Origin: Gammaproteobacteria bacterium
Lineage (GTDB): Bacteria > Pseudomonadota > Gammaproteobacteria > DSM-16500
Assembly (NCBI GenBank): GCA_021323555.1
Contig: JAJONP010000120.1
Location: 1 to 6,357 of the forward strand
Direction of reading: 5' to 3'
DNA: 6,357 nucleotides
Under the pieces are notes generated by a model. The model was given only the letters and a program-made list of their open reading frames with translations, made no database searches and was not told the origin of the DNA. Positions 1 through 6,195 of the stretch are shown in pieces. Numbering within the stretch: the stretch's first letter is position 1; each line of letters begins with the position of its first letter. The position numbers and the translations under genes are program-made.

Positions 1-2696
1 TTCGTTTACTTATTGCAGGTTCTGATTCTTGGACAATGAAAGAATATCGCTTAGCCAGATTTTTAGCCGGTACAAAAACGCGGGTAATTAGCTCTTATGG
101 ATCAACCGAAACAACGATTGATAGCAGCTATTATGAAGAAGAAAAAAATGATCATCTATCTGATTACAGTATAGTGCCTATTGGGAAACCCTTTCCGCAT
201 GTACGTTTTTTAGTGCTGAATGAAAATCAACAAGAAGTTGCCGTAGGGGAACGAGGCGAGTTATACATTAGTGGCTTGAGCGTTGGAGTGGGTTATTTGG
301 GTCAACCTGTTTTATCAAATGAACGGTTTAAAACATTTTCGCAAGGCCGATTTTATAAAACGGGTGATCTTGTGAAAATGGGACAAGACGGTAACTTTGA
401 GTTTATGGGTAGAGAAAAATTATTAGTTAAGGTAGAGGGTAAACGCGTAGAGCTTCTTTCTGTAGAAAGTGTTCTCTTAGAACATCCCAACATTAGCTTT
501 GCCATGGCATCTTCGGAACCACTCGGAGAAAAGGTCGTATTAAATGCATTTTTTAAATCGAATGACCCTGCTTTGACTTATGAAAATATAATAGTATTTT
601 TAAAAGATAAATTACCTGCTTACTCTATTCCAAAACGATTTTATGTCATTCATCAGCTTAAATATAATAACAATGGTAAAGTAGATAGAACAGCTATTGA
701 GAAATTAACACAGTTGCCTTTAAAGCCATCGTTATCAGCACCTGGGAACCAGAGAGAAGCAGTTTTATTGCAACTATGGAAAGATATACTCAACCATGAA
801 GAGATAGGTATTCACAATAATTTTTCTGAGTGTGGTGGCGATTCGCTGTTGTACGTAACTATGTTAGCACAAGTGAGCAAGCGATTTGGCGTAACATTAT
901 TACCAAGCGAAGAACTTTTTACAATTCGATCTATTTCGGATCGTATAAATGCGATATTAACAATAAATAAAAGTGAGGATACTATGAAACCGGTAAAATT
1001 ATTTGTGATTGGCGGTGGGCCTGCTGCTGTTTCTATTTGCCTTCAAGTCGTTGAAGAATATAAGCGACATCAATTAATTCAACCTTTAGAAATAAGGGTG
1101 TTTGAGAAAGGACATGTTATCGGTGCGGGGTTGCCCTACTCAAAAGCAGATGATTGTTATATCCTTAATTTACCTAAAGATATGATGGAGCCTGTGTATG
1201 GCACAATGGGCTCTTTCACGGCATGGTTAAAATCAAAACCAGAAGCGCCTCAAGATACTGCATTTCCTCCAAGACATTATTTTGGAAAATATCTTCAATT
1301 TCTTGCTGAAAAAATGAAAGTCACAACGAGTGACGTAGGTATCACTATCCACTATCATACGAATTGTGAAGTCCTTGATGTAGAAGATCAAGCGGATGAA
1401 ATTAGGATTGTGACAAGTCAAGGTGATAGGGTAGGTGATTATTTAGTTTTCTGCACAGGACATATGCCTTCTTCAAATTATAAGCATTTTATTGGCAAAA
1501 AAGGTTATTTTCATAATCCTTGGGAAGAAAAATTGTATGAACAATTGAGCCCAGACAGTGACATTGTTGTTATTGGAACTCGTCTAACGGCAATTGATGT
1601 AGTCCGCAAGTTATTTACGTCTGGCCATCGTGGTAAAGTCACGATGGTTTCTCGCAGTGGAGTTTTGCCAACTGTTTTATCTAAAGAAATTCCGCCTTAT
1701 ACACTTAAGCATTTAACGCTTGCCAATTTTGATCGGTTGACCCAGTCTGGTTTGTCTCCTCTTTCTTTGGAAGATTTAGCCAAATTATCTTTTGCAGAAA
1801 TTAATGAGGCTGAAGGCAAAGCTGTCTTACCTCATAATATTGTACGTTCTTACAAAGAAGTATCGCCTGAGATTTGGTTGGCGCAGCAAATTAAGTGGGC
1901 TGAAGCGGGTGCTAAACCTTGGCAACAAGTGCTTTTTGCAGCGTATCCTATTGTTCCTAATATATGGGCGATGCTGAGTATACAAGATAAAAAAATATTT
2001 ATTCGACATTATAAAAGTTCTTTTCTAACCTATTTGGCCGCTTTTCCATTAGATAATGCTTATAAGCTTCAAGAGCATTTGGCATCGGGCCAGTTAAATT
2101 GTTTAGGCGGTATTACAGATATTGTAGAAGAGGGGGAAAAAGGATTTGTTGCAAATTTTGAAGATAGACCTTCGCTCGCAAGCAAAATCTTGATTAATGC
2201 AACAGGCCCAGGTTATGAACCTAATATGGATCCTTTATATAACCGGCTGATAAAAAATAGAGTGCTTGAAATACATGAAGCGGGTGGCATAAACGTTGAT
2301 CCCAAAACACTTCAAGTTTTTTCTCCTTGTATTGGCGGCCCGCATCCACGCATGTTTGGCGTGGGTGAAATCACCTGGGGTGCCTGCCTTGCTACAACTG
2401 ACATGTCCAGGGTCGCTATCCAATCAGGTCGAGTGGCCTTATCATTGACAAGAGATTGTTTGAAACCACATGAGCCAGCAAAGCAAGCGGCACATTGTTC
2501 AAAAAAGCAGCAAATTATACAACAAGCAGGCTCGCACTTCGAACGTTTTTCAATGTTACAATGGGGTACTTTTTTCAGACGATCTGTCAATTTGTTACGT
2601 AGACAGCCTATGGCAGCAGTAACAGTAACAGCAGCAGCTTCAACTGTTGGAGTGTTCGCCATCAAAGAATCTTCGACTCGTCCTCGTGGAATATAA
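1..2696 (+). CDS. NRPS adenylation-carrier protein fused to FAD/NAD(P)-binding oxidoreductase (5' partial)
   Basis: The frame is open from base 3 and reads RLLIAGSDSWT before the Met at 36, a normal mid-adenylation-domain sequence, so the real start is left of the window. Adenylation motifs seen in order are A5 YGSTE (96-110), A6 GELYISG (about 258-280), A7 FYKTGDL (351-371), A8 GREKLLVKVEGKRVEL (about 408-455), A9 LPAYSIP and A10 NGKVDR with its catalytic Lys (678-680). A carrier domain follows, with GGDSL and the phosphopantetheine-accepting Ser at 843-845. After a short linker comes a flavoprotein domain: FAD-binding VIGGGPAA (about 1005-1028), GAGLPYS, a second nucleotide site VIGTRLTAID and a late INATGPGYEP. 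This matches the HpyO/CreE-like FAD-NAD(P)-binding family, known for monooxygenases. No condensation or thioesterase domain is visible. By inference it activates an amino acid, tethers it and oxidises it or a partner; substrate unknown. The protein ends in an Ala/Val-rich hydrophobic stretch (about 2610-2665) followed by a polar tail. Confidence 0.93.
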   Translation, partial: RLLIAGSDSWTMKEYRLARFLAGTKTRVISSYGSTETTIDSSYYEEEKNDHLSDYSIVPIGKPFPHVRFLVLNENQQEVAVGERGELYISGLSVGVGYLGQPVLSNERFKTFSQGRFYKTGDLVKMGQDGNFEFMGREKLLVKVEGKRVELLSVESVLLEHPNISFAMASSEPLGEKVVLNAFFKSNDPALTYENIIVFLKDKLPAYSIPKRFYVIHQLKYNNNGKVDRTAIEKLTQLPLKPSLSAPGNQREAVLLQLWKDILNHEEIGIHNNFSECGGDSLLYVTMLAQVSKRFGVTLLPSEELFTIRSISDRINAILTINKSEDTMKPVKLFVIGGGPAAVSICLQVVEEYKRHQLIQPLEIRVFEKGHVIGAGLPYSKADDCYILNLPKDMMEPVYGTMGSFTAWLKSKPEAPQDTAFPPRHYFGKYLQFLAEKMKVTTSDVGITIHYHTNCEVLDVEDQADEIRIVTSQGDRVGDYLVFCTGHMPSSNYKHFIGKKGYFHNPWEEKLYEQLSPDSDIVVIGTRLTAIDVVRKLFTSGHRGKVTMVSRSGVLPTVLSKEIPPYTLKHLTLANFDRLTQSGLSPLSLEDLAKLSFAEINEAEGKAVLPHNIVRSYKEVSPEIWLAQQIKWAEAGAKPWQQVLFAAYPIVPNIWAMLSIQDKKIFIRHYKSSFLTYLAAFPLDNAYKLQEHLASGQLNCLGGITDIVEEGEKGFVANFEDRPSLASKILINATGPGYEPNMDPLYNRLIKNRVLEIHEAGGINVDPKTLQVFSPCIGGPHPRMFGVGEITWGACLATTDMSRVAIQSGRVALSLTRDCLKPHEPAKQAAHCSKKQQIIQQAGSHFERFSMLQWGTFFRRSVNLLRRQPMAAVTVTAAASTVGVFAIKESSTRPRGI
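975..986 (+). promoter_or_regulatory. Internal ribosome binding site and in-frame ATG for the flavoprotein domain
   Basis: GAGG at 975-978 (within GTGAGGA) lies 5 bases before an ATG at 984-986. The ATG is in frame with the long reading frame and falls where the FAD domain begins (MKPVKLFVIGGG). A separate product of about 570 residues could therefore be made beside the full fusion. This is either a live internal start or the relic of two genes that fused. The spacing is good, but use of the site is inferred. Confidence 0.45.
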
Positions 2697-2711
2697 ACAG
2701 ATTTTTTGTGG

Positions 2712-2728
2712 GTTTATTGATAATAAAC
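2712..2728 (+). other. Short AT-rich hairpin between the NRPS and kinase genes
   Basis: GTTTATT (2712-2718) and AATAAAC (2722-2728) form a perfect 7-bp stem with a GAT loop in the 47-base gap. The stem is AT-rich, and what follows is AGGGGATTTTTATAG, which contains the ribosome binding site of the kinase. It is too weak to call a terminator with confidence. It may slightly reduce read-through or affect kinase translation. Confidence 0.35.
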
Positions 2729-2743
2729 AGGGGATTTTTATAG

Positions 2744-4336
2744 ATGGACATCAATGAAAAATTCTTCCTTCAAATTATCGAGAAAGTTCCAGAATATATT
2801 TTCTGGAAGGATATCCATTCTATCTATCAAGGGTGCAATGAAAATTTTGCTAAATTAGTCGGTCTTTCTTGTCCGTCTCAAATTATTGGCAAAACAGATA
2901 GAGACATGCCCTGGGGAGGCTATACCGATAGTCTCTATTTAAAAGAAGATCGTACTATTATTGAAACAGGGCGTTCTGTTTTACGGAAAGAAGTGCCTAT
3001 AAAATTCGGGCTTGATTTACAAAAGAAGTATCTCTCTGTCAGTAAAGTTCCTCTCTATAATGATGAAAAAAAGATCATTGGTATTTTAGGTATTTTTATT
3101 GATGTGACTTGTCAAAGGAAATATCGAGAGAAATTGAAAAAACCGAAAGAAGAGGCAGAAAATGCAAGCAAATCGAAGTCGATTTTTATTGCCAATATGA
3201 GCCATGATATTAGAACACCGCTCACGGGTATCATTGGTATGGCTGAAGCCTTAGAATCCAAAGTTCAGACGGTGAGAGAAAAAGAATATGTGCGCAATAT
3301 ATTGATTTCGGGAGAACGGCTTAATGATTTATTAAATTCAATTTTAGAACTGGTTTCTTCGGAGCATATGGATGATATGCGTGTGAATAAAAAAATATTT
3401 GATTTGCGCCAGCTTATTCAAGATATTCATGATATTTACCTTTTAAATGCACAAGCAAAAAAAATAGATTTAAAAATAGAAATAGATAGGTTAGTGCCTA
3501 CTTTAGTCTTCAGCGATAGATTCAAGCTTTATCGTACACTATTTAATATAATAGGAAATGCGATTAAATTTACAGAGCAAGGTGAAATTATTATTAAGGT
3601 AAAACATCTTGAAAAGAGGAATAATCAAGCCCGACTAGAATTCAGTATTGCTGATACAGGAATAGGTATTGCAGCAGATTTTCAAGATAAAGTTTTTGAT
3701 CGGTTTTCTCGTGAAACACCTTCTTACAAAGGAATCTATAAAGGCCATGGTATTGGATTAGATTTGGCTAAAAATAGTATGGCTGCATTGGGCAGTAAAA
3801 TCCATTTAATCAGTCAACAGGGACGCGGCAGTACGTTTTATTTTGAATTAGATATTGATATTGATCCAACAGAAAAATCTCTACAGGAAAAATCACCTAA
3901 TTCATTCAACACTCTCTCTTCTACGCCTCTTACGGTTTTATTAATAGAAGATGATGAAATAGCCATGATGGTCGTTCAAATGCTTTTAGGCAAGCTCGGA
4001 TTTTCAATTATTCCAGCCAGTACAAGTGAAGAGGCATTAACACTCGCAAAAAGTCAGCAGTATGATTTTATTCTCACTGACTTAGGATTACCTAAAATGT
4101 CAGGGGAAGAATTTTCTCGCCATTTTCGAGAGTGGGAAAAAACAACAGGAAAAAAACCTGTTCCTATTATTGCACTCACGGGTCACGGAGATCCCAAAGT
4201 CGCTCAATCTTGCTTTAAGGCGGGAATGAATCACGTGCTTGTTAAACCACTGACTGTAGCTACATTGCAAAATACATTAAAAGAGTTTTCTTTTTTTGGT
4301 CAAAGACCCATAGAAGTACCTTGCGTGAATTTATAA
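2744..4336 (+). CDS. Cytosolic PAS hybrid sensor histidine kinase with C-terminal receiver
   Basis: A 530-residue signalling kinase that should autophosphorylate on His and pass the phosphate to its own Asp. An N-terminal PAS domain (about residues 6-120, PEYIFWKD to IFIDVT) is joined by a charged linker to the HisKA H-box NMSHDIRTPLTGIIGM, with His154 as acceptor. The ATPase domain has the N-box around Asn272 (GNAIKF), G1 DTGIGI from Asp304 and G2 GHGIGL from Gly334. The receiver (about 398-515) has the acidic pair Asp403/Asp404, phosphoacceptor Asp446 (LTDLGLPKMSG), Thr479 and Lys501 (VKP). All expected catalytic residues are present, so it should be active. There is no membrane segment, so an intracellular ligand or cofactor is expected. 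There is no HPt domain, so a separate HPt or response regulator would be needed downstream. Ribosome binding site AGGGG (2729-2733) is 10 bases before the ATG. It may be co-transcribed with the preceding NRPS gene. Its stop overlaps an ATG (TAATG, 4334-4338) that opens only a 7-codon frame. Confidence 0.95.
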   Translation: MDINEKFFLQIIEKVPEYIFWKDIHSIYQGCNENFAKLVGLSCPSQIIGKTDRDMPWGGYTDSLYLKEDRTIIETGRSVLRKEVPIKFGLDLQKKYLSVSKVPLYNDEKKIIGILGIFIDVTCQRKYREKLKKPKEEAENASKSKSIFIANMSHDIRTPLTGIIGMAEALESKVQTVREKEYVRNILISGERLNDLLNSILELVSSEHMDDMRVNKKIFDLRQLIQDIHDIYLLNAQAKKIDLKIEIDRLVPTLVFSDRFKLYRTLFNIIGNAIKFTEQGEIIIKVKHLEKRNNQARLEFSIADTGIGIAADFQDKVFDRFSRETPSYKGIYKGHGIGLDLAKNSMAALGSKIHLISQQGRGSTFYFELDIDIDPTEKSLQEKSPNSFNTLSSTPLTVLLIEDDEIAMMVVQMLLGKLGFSIIPASTSEEALTLAKSQQYDFILTDLGLPKMSGEEFSRHFREWEKTTGKKPVPIIALTGHGDPKVAQSCFKAGMNHVLVKPLTVATLQNTLKEFSFFGQRPIEVPCVNL

Positions 4337-4391
4337 TGTTTTGTCTGAAAAATTCCTAAAAATAGAGGCTGATGGCATTTCTGCTTTTTAA

Positions 4392-4607
4392 AATTCTATC
4401 CTCAAAGTTATACTAATAATTGTCAATCGACAAGACATAGAAGAATTTTCTGCGAAATTAGGTATTAATCGAAAGACGGTTAATAACAATCGTCACCGTA
4501 TTTTTATAAGGTTAGGCATTGAAAATAATGTAAAGCTTATTCCTTTAGGTGGGCATTTGGGCATGCTCAGAAAAGAGAGGATAATGGACACATCACAAAT
4601 TCACTAG
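4392..4607 (+). pseudogene. Remnant of a LuxR/GerE-type helix-turn-helix domain
   Basis: The frame from the stop at 4389-4391 to the stop at 4605-4607 encodes 71 residues and has no ATG, GTG or TTG before the conserved part. The core reads QDIEEFSAKLGIN, then RKTVNNNRHRIFIRLGIENN and VKLI. This follows the second half of the GerE/LuxR HTH pattern: the IA..L.IS..TV..H...I..KLG....V.L layout, with the recognition helix around KTVNNNR. The N-terminal part of the HTH and any sensor or receiver domain are missing, and the C-terminal tail looks random. It is read as the decayed end of a response regulator that once followed the kinase. A very short expressed DNA-binding protein from a non-standard start is less likely. 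Confidence 0.6.
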
Positions 4608-4612
4608 AAGTA

Positions 4613-4639
4613 TCGACATGCAAAAAAAATTATTATACT
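4613..4639 (+). promoter_or_regulatory. Possible sigma-70 promoter for the histone-like gene
   Basis: TATACT (4634-4639) is a good -10 and TCGACA (4613-4618) matches the -35 consensus at five of six bases. The spacer is 15 bases, shorter than the ideal 17. The start of transcription would fall near 4646, giving a leader of about 29 bases before the ATG at 4675. The AT-rich bases between the boxes fit a promoter. Confidence 0.45.
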
Positions 4640-4674
4640 CTAATTTCTCATTTAACTTTTAAAGGAACCTCCTG

Positions 4675-4812
4675 ATGCCCGCTAAGAAAAAGAAGGCTGT
4701 AGAAAAGAAACCCGCTACCCAGAAAAAAGTTGTTAAGAAGGTGGCAAAGAAAAAAATAGCTGAAAAGAAACCGGCAAAGCGTAAAACAGCTAAACGCATT
4801 CCCAAAAAGTAA
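4675..4812 (+). CDS. Histone H1-like lysine-rich DNA-binding protein
   Basis: Encodes 45 residues, 20 Lys and 2 Arg against only 2 Glu, with Ala, Pro and Val making up most of the rest. This is the composition of bacterial H1-like nucleoid proteins such as chlamydial Hc1 and the small basic Hq1 of Coxiella, which bind and compact DNA. Two copies of an EKKPA unit (residues 10-14 and 30-34), 20 residues apart, suggest internal duplication. There is no hydrophobic core, so it is probably disordered until bound to nucleic acid. AAGGA (4662-4666) lies 8 bases before the ATG, and a promoter-like sequence lies just upstream, so it is probably its own transcription unit. The short length is normal for these proteins. 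The family assignment rests on composition, not on alignable motifs, so an RNA-binding or ribosome-associated role cannot be excluded. Confidence 0.8.
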   Translation: MPAKKKKAVEKKPATQKKVVKKVAKKKIAEKKPAKRKTAKRIPKK

Positions 4813-4819
4813 TGCGCAC

Positions 4820-4875
4820 TCCCATGGCTATGCGCTGAAAATTTCTCTTAGGAGGGTTAGCGCATGGTCATGGGA
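4820..4875 (+). promoter_or_regulatory. Long hairpin holding a Shine-Dalgarno in its loop and a start codon in its stem
   Basis: CCCATGGCTATGCGCT (4821-4836) pairs with AGCGCATGGTCATGGG (4859-4874) over all 16 positions, two of them G-U wobbles. One further T-A pair (4820/4875) gives 17 bp around a 22-base loop. AGGAGG (4850-4855) is exposed in the loop, and the ATG at 4864-4866 is buried in the 3' arm. No T-run follows on the + strand, so it is not a standard terminator. A second ATGCGC copy at 4812-4817, at the histone stop codon, could pair with the same GCGCAT (4860-4865), offering an alternative fold. The structure is seen directly; a role in translation control is inferred. Confidence 0.6.
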
Positions 4876-4935
4876 AAACTCCGTCTATCTTTGATGATAA
4901 AAGCTTCGTTTCAGCGACTACGTAAAATAGCCTAA
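4864..4935 (+). CDS. Small basic peptide, 23 residues, unknown function
   Basis: This short frame has a near-perfect Shine-Dalgarno, AGGAGG at 4850-4855, 8 bases before its ATG, the strongest ribosome binding site in the window. The peptide starts MVMGKLRLSLMIK and ends FQRLRKIA. It has six basic and no acidic residues and alternates hydrophobic and basic positions, so it could form an amphipathic helix that binds membrane or nucleic acid. It begins 51 bases after the histone-like stop on the same strand, so both may share a transcript. Its start codon is inside the hairpin at 4820-4875. Its last 4 bases overlap the end of the convergent minus-strand gene. I do not recognise a family. It could also be a leader or upstream ORF without a stable product. 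Confidence 0.45.
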   Translation: MVMGKLRLSLMIKASFQRLRKIA

Positions 4936-5285
4936 TGATGCTCTCGTCTAAAGCGTGCCATTTTCGTAGTCATATTTCTTTTACAAATTGTTAAAAAAGC
5001 ATCGTTTAAATAAATAAATTGACGTTCTACGCTTGGTTTAACAAAGGCGCGATCCATAATAGAGCGCATCTGTTCAATGCTGTTTTTCGCGTCTTCTACA
5101 TAAGAACAAATATCAAGGGAGGTGAGAGCATCTATATAAAGAAGCAGCATTTCTTTAGCAGGAGAATTAGACATCTCGTGAATAGCACGTCTAAGGTCAA
5201 GGCAAGCGTTTTTAAATTGATAAAGAGTCTCGAGCGGAACAGGGAGTTGGGTATGGTTTGTGAGTCCTATTTTTGTCGCGTTCAT
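4932..5285 (-). CDS. Hypothetical 117-residue helical protein
   Basis: I do not recognise this protein. The start chosen is the ATG at 5285-5283 because AGGAG (minus strand, 5298-5294) sits 8 bases before it. A longer frame beginning at a TTG at 5342 lacks a ribosome binding site. The protein begins MNATKIGLTNHTQLPVP, then is mostly predicted helix with amphipathic stretches (about residues 18-38, 43-80 and 86-105) and a basic tail ending RFRREHH. There is no signal peptide or membrane segment, so it is probably cytosolic. Three cysteines (28, 60, 101) are spread out and form no metal motif. The helices suggest a small bundle, perhaps a partner-binding or effector-like protein, but nothing shows its function. 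It stands alone on the minus strand and converges on the histone-like gene and small ORF. Confidence 0.8.
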   Translation of the reverse strand: MNATKIGLTNHTQLPVPLETLYQFKNACLDLRRAIHEMSNSPAKEMLLLYIDALTSLDICSYVEDAKNSIEQMRSIMDRAFVKPSVERQFIYLNDAFLTICKRNMTTKMARFRREHH

Positions 5286-5567
5286 CTTTCTATCTCCTCT
5301 CTGGATGGCGAACTCCTTTTCTGAAAATACGGAAACGTCCAAAAAGAGAATACTCTACAAGAGAGAAAGGAAATAACAATAGCAGGATGTATAGAATAGG
5401 TTACATGTTGAGCTATGAAATTCATTATTTATATAATAATCAAATGCTTGCATTTTTTTATTAGCTTTTTATTGCGTCAAATGGGGGCTTATTTCTTACA
5501 AGGGATAGCGAAAATTTCTTACGATTGTTTTTTTATTTTATAAGGGAACAGCAAAGTGTACGGGTTT

Positions 5568-5626
5568 GGATTGCTAGATAGTAATAAGTTTTATTTTTAA
5601 TAGCTATTAACGTAATCTAGCAAACC
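5568..5626. repeat. Imperfect inverted repeat enclosing a 14-bp palindrome
   Basis: GGATTGCTAGAT (5568-5579) and ATCTAGCAAACC (5615-5626) are complementary at 11 of 12 positions. Between them lies the perfect palindrome TTAATAGCTATTAA (5597-5610). The element could be a stem-loop in RNA, a dimeric protein site, or the end structure of a small non-autonomous repeat. No target duplication is obvious. Confidence 0.5.
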
Positions 5627-5709
5627 ACTGATAGTTTTTATTACCTTCTATTTTTCACATGAAAGTCACTCTTCTTTTTCCTGAATCCTGGGTGCGGCTG
5701 TTTTTATAT

Positions 5710-5718
5710 ATTATAGCA
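5710..5718 (-). promoter_or_regulatory. Possible extended -10 promoter element on the minus strand
   Basis: On the minus strand the bases read TGCTATAAT, a perfect -10 hexamer with the upstream TG of extended -10 promoters. No clear -35 box is present at 16-18 bases, which extended -10 promoters tolerate. A transcript would start near 5703 and run through the inverted repeat at 5568-5626 towards the 117-residue gene, giving a leader of over 400 bases, or it could make a small RNA. Confidence 0.3.
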
Positions 5719-6075
5719 GTCTATTCGAAAATGGAGATAAAAAAAGGCAAAAGTCTTATCGCATCACATAGCTCTTAGTGCCCATTGTTTCATTGTTATT
5801 TATTTTTTTACCCAAAGAATATTGGGGTTTTCGTGCATACTGTTTTTTTAACGCCTGATCTAGTTTCACCTATGATACCTTTAATACGATGAGTGTGCTC
5901 TGTGGATCACGCGTGGGTAGGAAAATGACTTTCTTCATAGGACATGTTAGAGCAACTCTTTTAATTAAGCGATTTATCATAACATGAAACCTATTCATTT
6001 TAAAAAAGCGATTATCATCTCTATTTTTTAAAAAAGCCACTTAAAAATAAAACCGTAAAATGAATTAAAAAATTT

Positions 6076-6101
6076 TATAATGCTAATATAAGATGCTAAT
6101 A
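6076..6101 (+). promoter_or_regulatory. TATAAT box followed by tandem ATGCTAATA repeats
   Basis: A perfect TATAAT (6076-6081) overlaps the first of two direct copies of ATGCTAATA (6080-6088 and 6093-6101) with a 13-base period. The -35 region (about 6053-6058) is poor, which fits a promoter needing an activator, although repeats placed on and after the -10 would more usually repress. A transcript would have a leader of roughly 108 bases before the last gene. Confidence 0.35.
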
Positions 6102-6121
6102 ATTACGTGATTATCCTAGAG

Positions 6122-6173
6122 AAGATTACGCGTATTTCCTACAGATCAAGTCTAACTGTTCGCGTAAAATCTT
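6122..6173 (+). promoter_or_regulatory. Bulged hairpin in the leader of the last gene
   Basis: AAGATTACGCG (6122-6132) pairs with CGCGTAAAATCTT (6161-6173) in an 11-bp stem with a 2-base AA bulge on the 3' arm. The loop is 28 bases and contains a small inner ACAG/CTGT pairing. The 3' arm ends 12 bases before the GAGG ribosome binding site at 6186-6189. No T-run follows directly, so a terminator is unlikely. A role in translation or RNA stability is inferred. Confidence 0.4.
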
Positions 6174-6195
6174 AACCTTAATTTTGAGGTGTGTG

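Larger units (their letters stand above)
5286..6195. other. AT-rich intergenic region of about 910 bases
   Basis: No convincing gene is visible on either strand: the longest frames lack ribosome binding sites or are broken by stops. The region holds many T-runs, an imperfect inverted repeat enclosing a 14-bp palindrome (5568-5626), a minus-strand extended -10 (5710-5718), a weak 5-bp hairpin CCCAA/TTGGG (5811-5826) followed by GTTTTC, an 8-bp palindrome CACGCGTG (5908-5915), and the leader elements of the last gene (6076-6173). It lies upstream of both flanking, divergently oriented genes, so it probably carries the promoters for both. Decayed genes or an unrecognised small RNA remain possible. 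Confidence 0.6.

Noticed and set aside
36..38. ATG at 36 as the start of the NRPS gene
   Set aside because: The frame is open to the left edge and reads a conserved adenylation-domain sequence before this Met, and no ribosome binding site precedes it.
1233..2665. Small open frames on both strands inside the NRPS-flavoprotein gene
   Set aside because: They overlap a well-conserved coding frame and lack starts or family features of their own.
4820..4875. Hairpin as a rho-independent terminator of the histone-like gene
   Set aside because: The loop is 22 bases and no T-run follows on the + strand; on the minus strand the nearest T-run is over ten bases away.
5286..5342. TTG-started extension of the minus-strand 117-residue gene
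   Set aside because: There is no ribosome binding site before the TTG, while a clear AGGAG precedes the internal ATG at 5285.
5659..5778. 39-residue plus-strand frame starting MKVTLLFPESW
   Set aside because: No ribosome binding site, short, and in AT-rich spacer with no recognisable motif.
5808..5945. Minus-strand frame MSYEESHFPTHA, then a stop, then about 32 more residues
   Set aside because: It is broken by an in-frame TGA, the ribosome binding site is weak and no family is recognisable; it may be a remnant but cannot be supported.
6171..6185. PmrA-like box CTTAAC CTTAAT upstream of the last gene
   Set aside because: The half-sites are adjacent and not 11 bases apart as in the known Legionella and Coxiella PmrA boxes.
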